Shown here: piece by piece, positions 46,653 through 54,880 of the stretch
How the letters are laid out: every line of letters begins with the position of its first letter
Numbering within the stretch: the stretch's first letter is position 1
Origin: an uncultured Flavobacteriaceae bacterium
GTDB taxonomy: Bacteria > Bacteroidota > Bacteroidia > Flavobacteriales > Flavobacteriaceae
Direction of reading: 5' to 3'
Length of the DNA: 64,000 bases
Assembly (NCBI GenBank): GCA_947494565.1
Contig: CANLVG010000006.1
Location: 1-64,000 of the forward strand
Made by a program: the position numbers and the translations under genes
The notes under the pieces: model-generated
Database searches by the model: none
Seen by the model: only the letters and a program-made list of their open reading frames with translations
Told to the model about the DNA's origin: nothing

Positions 46653-47075
46653 ATGAAGTTAATTATCATAAACGGCCCGAATCTCAATCTTCTTGGAAAA
46701 CGGGAACCTGAAGTCTACGGCAACATGACTTTTGAGGATTATTTTGCCGAACTTCAAATCAAGTTCAAGAATGTTCAACTGGAGTATTTTCAATCCAATA
46801 TCGAGGGAGAGCTTATCAGTCGAATTCAGGAAGTTGGTTTTTCATATGCTGGTATTGTGCTTAACGCCGCTAGTTATACCCATACTTCTGTCGGTATAGG
46901 TGATGCGGTAAAGGCCGTTGAGACACCTGTAGTCGAAGTGCATATCTCCAATACCCATAAAAGGGAAGAGTTCAGGCATGTTTCCTATATATCCTCTGGG
47001 GCCAAAGGTGTCATACTTGGTTTCGGTTTACAAAGCTATGACCTGGCCATACAGGCTTTTATTGATTCGAAGTAA
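46653..47075 (+). CDS. aroQ: Type II 3-dehydroquinate dehydratase
   Basis: A 140-residue shikimate-pathway enzyme, small dodecameric type. NGPNLNLLGKREPEVYG carries the catalytic Tyr (Y22) on the lid loop, followed by the substrate-binding NAASYTHTSVGIGDA and VEVHISN segments with the conserved His. Length is typical. It is cytoplasmic and separate from other aro genes, as is usual. Confidence 0.96.
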   Translation: MKLIIINGPNLNLLGKREPEVYGNMTFEDYFAELQIKFKNVQLEYFQSNIEGELISRIQEVGFSYAGIVLNAASYTHTSVGIGDAVKAVETPVVEVHISNTHKREEFRHVSYISSGAKGVILGFGLQSYDLAIQAFIDSK

Positions 47076-47124
47076 AGTCCGAATCTGGTTTACAGTGCGT
47101 ATATATTCATAAAAACCCCCTGCT

Positions 47125-48315
47125 ATGAAACCGATTATAGGGCTGCTGCTGCTTGTTTTTTTCCCATTCTTTTCTTGTAATACTGAAGATGCACAGGTTG
47201 CTGTGGATGGTGTCGAAGAGGAGGAAACGGAAGAACCCGTCATAGCCAAGGTCGAGATTTCATTGTCAACGGCCTTCCCAGAGCTCTCTTTCGAACAGCC
47301 ACTTGATCTACAATCGCCTAATGATGGTACGGACCGTATTTTCGTAGTCGAGAAGCCAGGAAGAATCCAGGTCTTTTCCAATGCTACGGATACTAGCGAA
47401 GCTACACTTTTTCTAGACTTGGGAAATGACATTTCTACAACCAGTGAGCAAGGGCTTTTAGGCTTGGCGTTTCATCCTGATTACAGCTCAAATGGCTTCT
47501 TTTATGTGTATTATACGCCCAACACGGGGCAGTCGGTTGTATCTCGCTTCTCGGTTTCAGCATCCAATGGTAGTACTGCTGAGCGCGATAGCGAACTGGT
47601 TTTGTTAGAGATACCACAACCTTTTACAAATCACAATGGAGGACAAATCGCTTTTGGACCGGATGGCTTTCTCTATATTGCTCTTGGCGACGGGGGAAGT
47701 GGGGGCGACCCACTGAATCATGGTCAAACAACAAGGTCACTTTTGGGTAGTATACTTCGCATTGATGTCGATAACCGGGAAGGTGAAGCCAATTATGCAA
47801 TTCCGCAAGATAATCCCTTTGTGGATGACCAAGGCTCACGAAATGAGATTTATGCATACGGTCTTCGAAATCCGTGGCGGATGAGTTTTGACAGCCAGAC
47901 CGATAAATTATGGACGGGTGATGTGGGTCAAGGTGCTATAGAGGAGATCGATATTATCACGAATGGTGGAAATTATGGTTGGAAATTTTTTGAAGGCACC
48001 GAGTGTTTTTCAGGGGATTGTGATGCTACAGGATTGATTCCTCCGATTTTTGAGTACGATCATACAAATGGAGACCGTTCGATTACCGGTGGATATGTAT
48101 ATCGAGGGGCGGCACTTCCCACCCTACAGGGAAAATATATCTACGGTGATTTCGTCAGTGGCAGAATATGGGCCTTGGAAGAAGACGGAAGTGCAAATAC
48201 CTTGCTTGTTGAATCAGGCCTTGCCGTCGCCTCTTTCGGTACGGATGCAAACGACGAATTATACGTATGCGCTTTTGATGGTTCGATTTATAAGTTTGTA
48301 GAAAACACCCAATAG
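47125..48315 (+). CDS. PQQ-dependent sugar dehydrogenase-type lipoprotein
   Basis: A 396-residue six-blade beta-propeller lipoprotein (lipobox FFSC, C17). Family motifs are FEQPLDLQSPNDGTDRIFV-type strand 1, EQGLLGLAFHPDY, NHNGGQIAFGPDGFLYIALGDGG (PQQ region), AYGLRNPWRMSFD and TGGYVYRG. The family includes soluble aldose dehydrogenase. The protein should act at the periplasmic face. The promoter is not obvious. A paralogous propeller forms the front of the 1142-residue lipoprotein at 7595-11023. Confidence 0.92.
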   Translation: MKPIIGLLLLVFFPFFSCNTEDAQVAVDGVEEEETEEPVIAKVEISLSTAFPELSFEQPLDLQSPNDGTDRIFVVEKPGRIQVFSNATDTSEATLFLDLGNDISTTSEQGLLGLAFHPDYSSNGFFYVYYTPNTGQSVVSRFSVSASNGSTAERDSELVLLEIPQPFTNHNGGQIAFGPDGFLYIALGDGGSGGDPLNHGQTTRSLLGSILRIDVDNREGEANYAIPQDNPFVDDQGSRNEIYAYGLRNPWRMSFDSQTDKLWTGDVGQGAIEEIDIITNGGNYGWKFFEGTECFSGDCDATGLIPPIFEYDHTNGDRSITGGYVYRGAALPTLQGKYIYGDFVSGRIWALEEDGSANTLLVESGLAVASFGTDANDELYVCAFDGSIYKFVENTQ

Positions 48316-48352
48316 GTTCTTTAAGTAAGCGATTACCCTTCAACTCTAGAAC

Positions 48353-48643
48353 TCACTCCGATACTTTCAAGGGTTTCAAATACTTTGAGTCCACATAGAA
48401 GGTAGCAAAGGGGAGAAGGGATGCGGTCAATAAAATGACCACTCGTTTGAACGGCCATTTTTTTTGGAAACAAAAAAGCAAAGCGAGTAGGATGTATGCA
48501 ATAAAAAGAACGCCATGCGCATAACCAACATATTTATTGGGCATGGGTAAGCCGGCCATGTACTTCAGAGGCATGGTCACAGCAAACAAGGAGAGATAGG
48601 ATATGCCTTCTAAAATGGAGGTAATGCGGAACAGGTTGAGCAT
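48353..48643 (-). CDS. DUF3817 family membrane protein
   Basis: A 96-residue protein with three membrane helices. FRITSILEGISYLSLF is the characteristic opening, followed by PLKYMAGLP and GYAHGVLFIAYILLA. Function is unknown. It lies 4 bases after the PepSY-TM gene and is probably translated from the same message. Confidence 0.88.
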   Translation of the reverse strand: MLNLFRITSILEGISYLSLFAVTMPLKYMAGLPMPNKYVGYAHGVLFIAYILLALLFCFQKKWPFKRVVILLTASLLPFATFYVDSKYLKPLKVSE

Positions 48644-48647
48644 AGCT

Positions 48648-49202
48648 TTAACTAAAGAGAATTAAGATAATAATGGGGAAAATCAACCCTATAAGTGCCA
48701 ATTTCCACCCCCTTCTTTTAAAGGTGTTCTTTCCCTTGGTGATAATGAACATTCCGGTAAAGGCGATGACAAGCATACCGATACCGAAAACATCTGAATA
48801 CCAGATCCAGAACTTATTGGTCGTTTTATGCAAGAACATCGTTTGCCCCAAAATAGGAGTTTTACGCTTGTACTCTACAATGCCTTTGCCGGTAGTCAGG
48901 TCAGCATCAAGCACAATATTATCATCATAATAGACGCGGAGTTCGTTATCTCGAATTCGGTGACTATCATATTCGACATCCAGATTCCAAGATGACGAAA
49001 TTTCTTTGATGAACTTCTCCGAATCAATGGCATTTTTATCCGACGGAAGCTCCAATTGCACTTCTTTGGTCTCATAGGTGTAATCCATTGGGTACCAATC
49101 TTGCCGATGGTTCAAGATGATTCCTGAAAAAGAGAATGCGATAATCAAACCGATATAAAAATAGGCGACATCTCTATGAACAGTTCTATTTTCCCATTTC
49201 AT
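48648..49202 (-). CDS. PepSY-associated membrane protein
   Basis: A 184-residue protein with membrane helices near residues 10-26, 135-152 and 162-182 and a periplasmic domain with PepSY-like spacing (NAIDSEKFIKEISSSWNLD, GKGIVEYKRKTPILGQ). The FSGIILNHRQDWYPMDY segment is typical of the short PepSY-TM proteins of Bacteroidota, often linked to iron or copper metabolism. Confidence 0.82.
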   Translation of the reverse strand: MKWENRTVHRDVAYFYIGLIIAFSFSGIILNHRQDWYPMDYTYETKEVQLELPSDKNAIDSEKFIKEISSSWNLDVEYDSHRIRDNELRVYYDDNIVLDADLTTGKGIVEYKRKTPILGQTMFLHKTTNKFWIWYSDVFGIGMLVIAFTGMFIITKGKNTFKRRGWKLALIGLIFPIIILILFS

Positions 49203-49289
49203 TTCGACTATATTTTTCTAGTTTTATCGATACCTCAACCTTGGAGCAATCCCAAAGGATATACCGACTATGATTTCGAGTTCGCTGTA

Positions 49290-50681
49290 TTATAAATGGA
49301 TAACCTCGTCATAAGCGTCCGCTACTGCTTCCATAACTGCTTCGCTCATGGTCGGGTGAGGGTGAACAGCTTTCAAAACTTCGTGACCAGTAGTCTCTAG
49401 TTTACGCGCGACCACCGCCTCGGCGATCATATCGGTCACACCAGCTCCGATCATGTGACAGCCTAACCATTCGCCATATTTCGCGTCGAATATTACTTTC
49501 ACAAAACCGTCTGAGGCTCCAGATGCTTTTGCTTTACCACTTGCCGAAAAAGGAAATTTCCCCACTTTAATGTCCAATCCTTTTTCTTTGGCCTGTTTCT
49601 CGGTTAGCCCCACGGAAGCCACTTCAGGAGAACAGTACGTACAACCAGGTATATTACCGTAATCCAACGCTTCCACATGCATTCCCGCGATTTTTTCGAC
49701 ACAAAGAATTCCTTCTGCGGAAGCAACATGGGCCAAGGCCTGTCCGGGTGTCACGTCTCCTATTGCGTAGTATCCAGGGATATTCGTCTGATAGAAATCG
49801 TTGACCAATATTTTGTCCCTGTCCGTAGCTATACCTACATCTTCAAGACCGATATGCTCAATATTGGTTTTGATGCCAACGGCGGAGAGCACCACATCAG
49901 CTTCTAAGATTTCCTCTCCTTTTGAGGTTTTTACCGTAGCTTTTACTCCTTCACCTGAGGTATCTACTCCTGTGACCTCTGCTGATGTCATTATCTTGAT
50001 TCCGGTTTTCTTGAAACTTCGTTCCAACTGTTTCGACACATCCTCGTCTTCTACGGGAACGATACGGTCCAAATATTCAACAACGGTAACCTCCGTTCCC
50101 ATGGCATTGTAGAAATAGGCGAACTCGATACCTATTGCCCCACTACCCACTACGACAAGCTTTTTTGGCTGTTTTTCCAAGGTCATCGCTTCGCGATATC
50201 CAATGATTTTTTTCCCATCTTGAGGTAGACTTGGAAGCTCACGGCTACGAGCACCTGTAGCAATGACAATGTGCGAGGCACTATATTCGGTTTCGCTGCC
50301 ATCTTCACTTTTCACGGAGATTTTCTTGCCCGGTTTTAAAGTTCCGAAACCCTTGATCACTTCGATTTTATTTTTTTTCATCAAGAATTGAACGCCCTTA
50401 CTCATGCCATCTGCGACACCTCTACTACGTTTCACCACGGCATCGAAATCCTTATCCACTCCTTCGGCCTTCAGGCCGTAGTCACCTGCATGTTGAAGGT
50501 ATTCGAATACCTGTGCTGATTTCAATAGTGCTTTGGTCGGTATACAACCCCAGTTCAGGCAAACACCGCCGAGGCTTTCCTTTTCTACAATGGCTGTTTT
50601 CAAACCCAATTGTGACGCCCTGATAGCGGTTACGTAGCCGCCTGGACCACTACCCAAAACAATAACATCGAAATTGCTCAT
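49290..50681 (-). CDS. lpdA: Dihydrolipoyl dehydrogenase (E3)
   Basis: A 463-residue flavoprotein disulfide reductase. The FAD site is GSGPGGYV (residues 10-17). The redox-active disulfide is C41/C46 in GGVCLNWGC. The NAD site is GSGAIGIEFA near residue 180, and the C-terminal HPHPT motif (about 440-444) provides the catalytic His. It completes the 2-oxoacid dehydrogenase complexes; none of the E1/E2 genes are adjacent. A good promoter lies upstream. Confidence 0.96.
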   Translation of the reverse strand: MSNFDVIVLGSGPGGYVTAIRASQLGLKTAIVEKESLGGVCLNWGCIPTKALLKSAQVFEYLQHAGDYGLKAEGVDKDFDAVVKRSRGVADGMSKGVQFLMKKNKIEVIKGFGTLKPGKKISVKSEDGSETEYSASHIVIATGARSRELPSLPQDGKKIIGYREAMTLEKQPKKLVVVGSGAIGIEFAYFYNAMGTEVTVVEYLDRIVPVEDEDVSKQLERSFKKTGIKIMTSAEVTGVDTSGEGVKATVKTSKGEEILEADVVLSAVGIKTNIEHIGLEDVGIATDRDKILVNDFYQTNIPGYYAIGDVTPGQALAHVASAEGILCVEKIAGMHVEALDYGNIPGCTYCSPEVASVGLTEKQAKEKGLDIKVGKFPFSASGKAKASGASDGFVKVIFDAKYGEWLGCHMIGAGVTDMIAEAVVARKLETTGHEVLKAVHPHPTMSEAVMEAVADAYDEVIHL

Positions 50682-50714
50682 ATCCTTAGTTTTTGAAGTT
50701 CATTTTACGAAGTG

Positions 50715-50746
50715 CAAAAGTACGGAATTCAAACTCCAAAAAGCAA
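50715..50746 (-). promoter_or_regulatory. Bacteroidota-type promoter of lpdA
   Basis: On the minus strand TTG (50746-50744) and TACTTTTG (50722-50715) are 21 bases apart, matching the TTG/TAnnTTTG consensus; the start codon is 33 bases downstream. Confidence 0.6.
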
Positions 50747-50783
50747 GTGCCGAATCGCAAAAGAGCGATAATCCGAAATTGAT

Positions 50784-51311
50784 TTACAAACCGAATTTTT
50801 CTTTGTTAAAGGTTGCAGAGCCCCCCTTGGGGATGGAGAGGGAATTCCATCCGGCCCCTTTTATCATTTTTCCGATAAAAACGATTTGTCCCACATGATT
50901 TGAATAGTGGGCGAGTTGGCGATGCACGGCTTCTATGACCGTATGTTGCTCGTCCCGAATGCGTATGGGTGTATCAAAATTGGTACCGTCAAGGGTCGCT
51001 AAAGCATCGAATAGGCAGTTCCAGCCCTTGGCCCACGCTTCGAGCATTTCTTTTTTTGACCCGTAGCCGTTTTCGAATTCATCTTCCCGATTGCGCCAGA
51101 TCTTCTCGCCATCTTCCTCCAAAAAATTAGTCCATCTGCTACGCATATTTCCCACTAAATGCTTTACGATAATCGCAATGCTGTTATCGGTATCGCTATA
51201 GGTCCAATGGATGTCCTGATTATCAAGCTGGGCAAAGGTTCGGTCACCTAGTGTTTTGTAGCGTTTAAATTCGAATAGGGCACTATCTATAAAATTTTTC
51301 TCGTAGCTCAT
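50784..51311 (-). CDS. DinB-superfamily (DUF1572-like) protein
   Basis: A 175-residue four-helix protein. Conserved parts are SIAIIVKHLVGNMRSRWTNF (first metal His), the middle helix ending in a Trp-rich stretch, and HRQLAHYSNHVGQIVFI (two further His). DinB-like proteins bind a metal and often act as thiol transferases. ATG 51311 is chosen because the alternative start at 51368 lies in the msrB terminator. Its minus-strand neighbour upstream is msrB. Confidence 0.83.
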   Translation of the reverse strand: MSYEKNFIDSALFEFKRYKTLGDRTFAQLDNQDIHWTYSDTDNSIAIIVKHLVGNMRSRWTNFLEEDGEKIWRNREDEFENGYGSKKEMLEAWAKGWNCLFDALATLDGTNFDTPIRIRDEQHTVIEAVHRQLAHYSNHVGQIVFIGKMIKGAGWNSLSIPKGGSATFNKEKFGL

Positions 51312-51366
51312 GTACTTCAAGATAAAAAATAATAGGCTTACTTGTATTTTGTACCAGTTCAAGAAC

Positions 51367-51393
51367 AAAAAAACCGGAACCTATCGGCCCCGG
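51367..51393 (-). terminator. Terminator of msrB
   Basis: An 8-bp stem (GGCCCCGG with CCGGAACC, two G-T pairs) with a four-base loop is followed on the minus strand by seven T. It lies 57 bases after the msrB stop. Confidence 0.8.
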
Positions 51394-51449
51394 AATTTGA
51401 AGTTTGTCTTTCTTTTCAAAGAAATCAAACACTAAGTGATCACCGACCT

Positions 51450-51947
51450 CTATTTTGAGGGAATGAATTTCAAGGCAGCACCATTGATACAGTGCCGCTC
51501 GCCTGTTGGGGCAGGGCCGTCTTCAAAAACATGTCCTAAATGCCCGCCACAGGTAGCGCAGTGCTCCTCGGTGCGTTTGTATCCTATTTTATAATCGACG
51601 TCATAGCCGACATTTCCTTCTATTTCCTCGTAGAAACTAGGCCACCCCGTACCGGAGTCGAATTTGGTCTCGCTTCTAAAAAGTTCCGTGTCGCAGGCGG
51701 CACAGACATATATACCTTCTTTCTTATTGTCTAAAAATTCGCTCGTGAATGGGTTTTCGGTAGCTTCCTTTCGCAGGACATAAAACTGCATGTCGGTCAG
51801 TTGATTTTTCCATTCTGCCTCGGTCTTGGTAATTGGAAATTCCTTTTCGGACTTTTTTTGAATGACTTTTGCCGATTCATTTTCTTGCGAGTTGCCCTTG
51901 CAGGCGAGTACTAAGAAGCAAAGGGCGATGGTAATATTTCGTAACAT
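51450..51947 (-). CDS. msrB: Peptide-methionine (R)-S-oxide reductase, lipoprotein form
   Basis: A 165-residue MsrB with a lipobox (LVLAC, C16), so it repairs oxidised methionines outside the cytoplasm. Zinc ligands are C82/C85 and C130/C133; the catalytic cysteine is C153 in RHCINGAAL. The DSGTGWPSF substrate loop is intact. No resolving partner or MsrA is fused. Confidence 0.95.
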   Translation of the reverse strand: MLRNITIALCFLVLACKGNSQENESAKVIQKKSEKEFPITKTEAEWKNQLTDMQFYVLRKEATENPFTSEFLDNKKEGIYVCAACDTELFRSETKFDSGTGWPSFYEEIEGNVGYDVDYKIGYKRTEEHCATCGGHLGHVFEDGPAPTGERHCINGAALKFIPSK

Positions 51948-52098
51948 AGCTAAATTTTGTTTTTTCTTTTTCTCATTCCTCTTTTATCAGGAATTGTTTT
52001 TGGAAATTCTAATTGAAATGAACTTTCGTTTTTAGACGTAGCGCACTTGGAATACTTTCAAAATTAAGAATTATTCCTATAGGTACTGATAAAGAAAA

Positions 52099-52128
52099 AG
52101 CCCCCTTAGTAATTAGATAAAGGGGGCT
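52099..52128 (-). terminator. Terminator of the collagen-like lipoprotein gene
   Basis: A 9-bp stem (AGCCCCCTT with AAGGGGGCT) and a 12-base loop lie 22 bases beyond the stop, followed by a T-rich run on the minus strand. Confidence 0.75.
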
Positions 52129-52149
52129 GTTTTAAGGGTTTTACCGCTC

Positions 52150-52713
52150 TTAGGGCAATTTGATTTTTTGGATATCACCTTCTTCGATATTTAAGGCCTG
52201 AAGTACGGTTGATAGATTTGATTTATCCATTTTAGAGGACGTGCCCAGATTGGCAGGAATGACTACGACCCTGAATACCTGTGCCTCTACAAGATCCGCC
52301 GGTATTAGGGTTGCATCGAACTCGGGTTCGACGAATATTCCGAAATCAGCTTGCGTAAAATCGAAATTATAGTATAATAATCCTTGTTCGGAGAAAAACG
52401 GTTGTGGTAACTGTCGCCAAACATCAAGTCCGTCGTTTACCTCCTCCAGTCGATACATTAGTATGACATCATCTTGTATTAGGGTGATGTCCGACGGGTA
52501 GAGCTCTGGGCCAAATTCATAGATGTTGGCATCGGTATTCAGCAAGAAATCTATTTCAAACTCAAAAGCCGCTGCCTCGAAGGCCGATCCGTCCTCACCC
52601 GCTGGTCCCTGAGGACCTTGTGCTCCGTCAAAACCAGGAGGTCCGATAGGGCCTTCGCATGAAGTTAAAAATAAGGCTAAAAATACTCCGAATACTACAC
52701 TGATTTTTCTCAT
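52150..52713 (-). CDS. Collagen-like-repeat lipoprotein
   Basis: A 187-residue lipoprotein (lipobox LTSC, C19). Right after the lipid cysteine come about seven Gly-X-Y triplets (GPIGPPGFDGAQGPQGPAG), then a domain of about 140 residues with no family I recognise (DFLLNTDANIYEFGPELYPSD). Short collagen-like stalks after a lipid anchor are frequent in Bacteroidota surface proteins and may form trimers. Function unknown. Confidence 0.82.
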   Translation of the reverse strand: MRKISVVFGVFLALFLTSCEGPIGPPGFDGAQGPQGPAGEDGSAFEAAAFEFEIDFLLNTDANIYEFGPELYPSDITLIQDDVILMYRLEEVNDGLDVWRQLPQPFFSEQGLLYYNFDFTQADFGIFVEPEFDATLIPADLVEAQVFRVVVIPANLGTSSKMDKSNLSTVLQALNIEEGDIQKIKLP

Positions 52714-52855
52714 AATGAATATTTAATACGTTTTGTTCGATTTCTATTTTTTCTATCGTTTCAAAAAGCGTTCCATTTTTTTGGTTTGCGCAAAAGTAAA
52801 AAGACCGAATGCCAAAGTAAGCAACGCTTTTTCCTTATATTTCGCACAAGTTAGT

Positions 52856-52863
52856 TAGTTTTG
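52856..52863 (+). promoter_or_regulatory. -7 element upstream of glgB
   Basis: TAGTTTTG matches TAnnTTTG, 19 bases before the ATG at 52883; no TTG found at -33. Confidence 0.45.
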
Positions 52864-52882
52864 CATCCTAATTATCAACGAT

Positions 52883-54781
52883 ATGGCCAAAGTAATAGTA
52901 CATAGTCTTTTTACCGATTTCGATATTGATTTGTTTAAAGGCGGAAAGCATTTTCGATTGTACGATAAGTTGGGTTCACATCCTTTGGAAGTAGCAGGAG
53001 TTAAGGGTACTTATTTCGCGGTTTGGGCCCCAACGGCACGAAGTGTATCCGTAGTTGGTAATTTCAATGATTGGAACGATAGTGCCCATCTTTTAAATGT
53101 ACGATGGGACTCTAGTGGTATATGGGAGGGTTTTATCCCCGATGTAGGACACGGTGAAATTTATAAGTATAAAATATACTCCAACAATCATGGTGCCGTA
53201 ACGGAAAAGGCCGATCCTTTCGCAAGATACTGCGAGCACCCGCCCAACACTGCTTCCATCATTTGGGAAGCGGATTATAAGTGGAAAGATAAGAAATGGA
53301 TGGGTTACCGGGCCGAAAAGAACGGGCTCGATCGCCCATATTCGGTTTATGAGGTACATTTGGGATCTTGGAAAAAGAAAAATGGCAATGAATTCCTGTC
53401 CTATGCCGATTTGGCTAAGGAATTAACGGAATATGTAAAGGATATGGGTTTTACCCACGTGGAGTTTATGCCCATCATGGAATACCCTTATGACCCCTCT
53501 TGGGGTTATCAATTGACAGGGTATTTTGCACCTACATCTCGTTTTGGTGAGCCGGAAGGCTTTAAGCTTTTGGTCGATACCCTTCATCAGAACGATATTG
53601 GGGTCATTCTTGATTGGGTGCCGTCACATTTTCCGGAAGATGCCCATGGCCTCGGTTTTTTTGACGGATCACACCTCTATGAACATCCCGATCGCAGAAA
53701 AGGATACCACCCCGATTGGAAGAGTTTGATTTTCAACTATGGTAGAAATGAAGTACGTGCTTTCTTGATCAGTAATGCCCTTTTCTGGCTCGATCAATTT
53801 CATGTAGACGGACTTCGGGTCGATGCAGTAGCTTCAATGCTTTATTTGGATTACTCAAGGGAAGAGGGCGAATGGGAGCCCAATATGTATGGCAATAACG
53901 AAAATCTTGAAGCCATGTCGTTTATTCGTGAAATGAACGAGGCGGTCTATTCTAACTTTTCAGGTGTACAGACGATTGCGGAGGAATCAACAGCTTTTAC
54001 AGGTGTCTCGAAACCCGTTAATCTAGGGGGGCTCGGTTTCGGAATGAAGTGGATGATGGGCTGGATGCACGATACCCTTGAATATTTCAAAAAAGAGCCT
54101 GTCTACAGAAAACATCACCAGAACGACCTTACCTTTAGCATGACCTACGCATTCACCGAAAACTTTATGCTTCCTTTTTCGCATGATGAAGTGGTGTATG
54201 GCAAACAATCGTTATTGTACAGAATGCCCGGTGATGAGTGGCAGCGATTTGCGAACCTGAGACTACTGTATGGTTATATGTTTACACATCCTGGTGCGAA
54301 TTTGATTTTTATGGGTGGGGAGTTCGGTCAAACTTCCGAATGGAATTTCCAACAAAGTCTTGATTGGCACTTATTACAGTATGAAGTGCATTCGGGTACG
54401 CAACAAATGGTAAAGGACCTGAACGCATTTTACAAGACACATCCGGCTTTGTATGAAAAGCAATTCAGTCCCGAAGGTTTTCAATGGATCGATTACGGAG
54501 ATCATGAGAATTCCGTATTGACCTATATTAGAAAAGGACATGATACCAAGAACGATATTTATGTTGTCTTGAATTTAACACCGGTACCTCGGGAGAATTA
54601 TAGAATAGGGCTTCCTAAAAAATCCGGTACGATGAAAGAGCTCTTTAACAGTGACGAAAAGAAATATGGCGGCTCCGGTATGTCTTCCAATATTTCAAAA
54701 TTGGCCAAGAAACCCTGGCATGGTCATGAAAAATCAATCGAAATAACCATTCCCCCTTTAAGTATTGTGATTTTTCAATAA
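52883..54781 (+). CDS. glgB: 1,4-alpha-glucan branching enzyme
   Basis: A 632-residue GH13 enzyme that adds alpha-1,6 branches to glycogen. A CBM48 domain (about residues 25-125, VWAPTARSVSVVGNFNDWN) precedes the barrel. Catalytic residues: Asp near 314 in GLRVDAVAS, Glu near 366 in TIAEESTAF and Asp near 434 in SHDEVVYGK. It lies 99 bases upstream of the GH31 gene, same strand. The other glycogen genes (glgA, glgC) are not in the window. Confidence 0.96.
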   Translation: MAKVIVHSLFTDFDIDLFKGGKHFRLYDKLGSHPLEVAGVKGTYFAVWAPTARSVSVVGNFNDWNDSAHLLNVRWDSSGIWEGFIPDVGHGEIYKYKIYSNNHGAVTEKADPFARYCEHPPNTASIIWEADYKWKDKKWMGYRAEKNGLDRPYSVYEVHLGSWKKKNGNEFLSYADLAKELTEYVKDMGFTHVEFMPIMEYPYDPSWGYQLTGYFAPTSRFGEPEGFKLLVDTLHQNDIGVILDWVPSHFPEDAHGLGFFDGSHLYEHPDRRKGYHPDWKSLIFNYGRNEVRAFLISNALFWLDQFHVDGLRVDAVASMLYLDYSREEGEWEPNMYGNNENLEAMSFIREMNEAVYSNFSGVQTIAEESTAFTGVSKPVNLGGLGFGMKWMMGWMHDTLEYFKKEPVYRKHHQNDLTFSMTYAFTENFMLPFSHDEVVYGKQSLLYRMPGDEWQRFANLRLLYGYMFTHPGANLIFMGGEFGQTSEWNFQQSLDWHLLQYEVHSGTQQMVKDLNAFYKTHPALYEKQFSPEGFQWIDYGDHENSVLTYIRKGHDTKNDIYVVLNLTPVPRENYRIGLPKKSGTMKELFNSDEKKYGGSGMSSNISKLAKKPWHGHEKSIEITIPPLSIVIFQ

Positions 54782-54880
54782 CCTTTAACGAAGAAAATGC
54801 AATTTCTGCCGAATCGGTATCCTTTCATTTTCTAATTAGAAGTTAAAGTGTTTTTTTTGTTAGCTTATTAAAAACCTACT

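Noticed and set aside
51312-51368. Upstream extension of the DinB-like protein
   Set aside because: Its start lies at the base of the msrB terminator hairpin, and the added residues do not fit the family.
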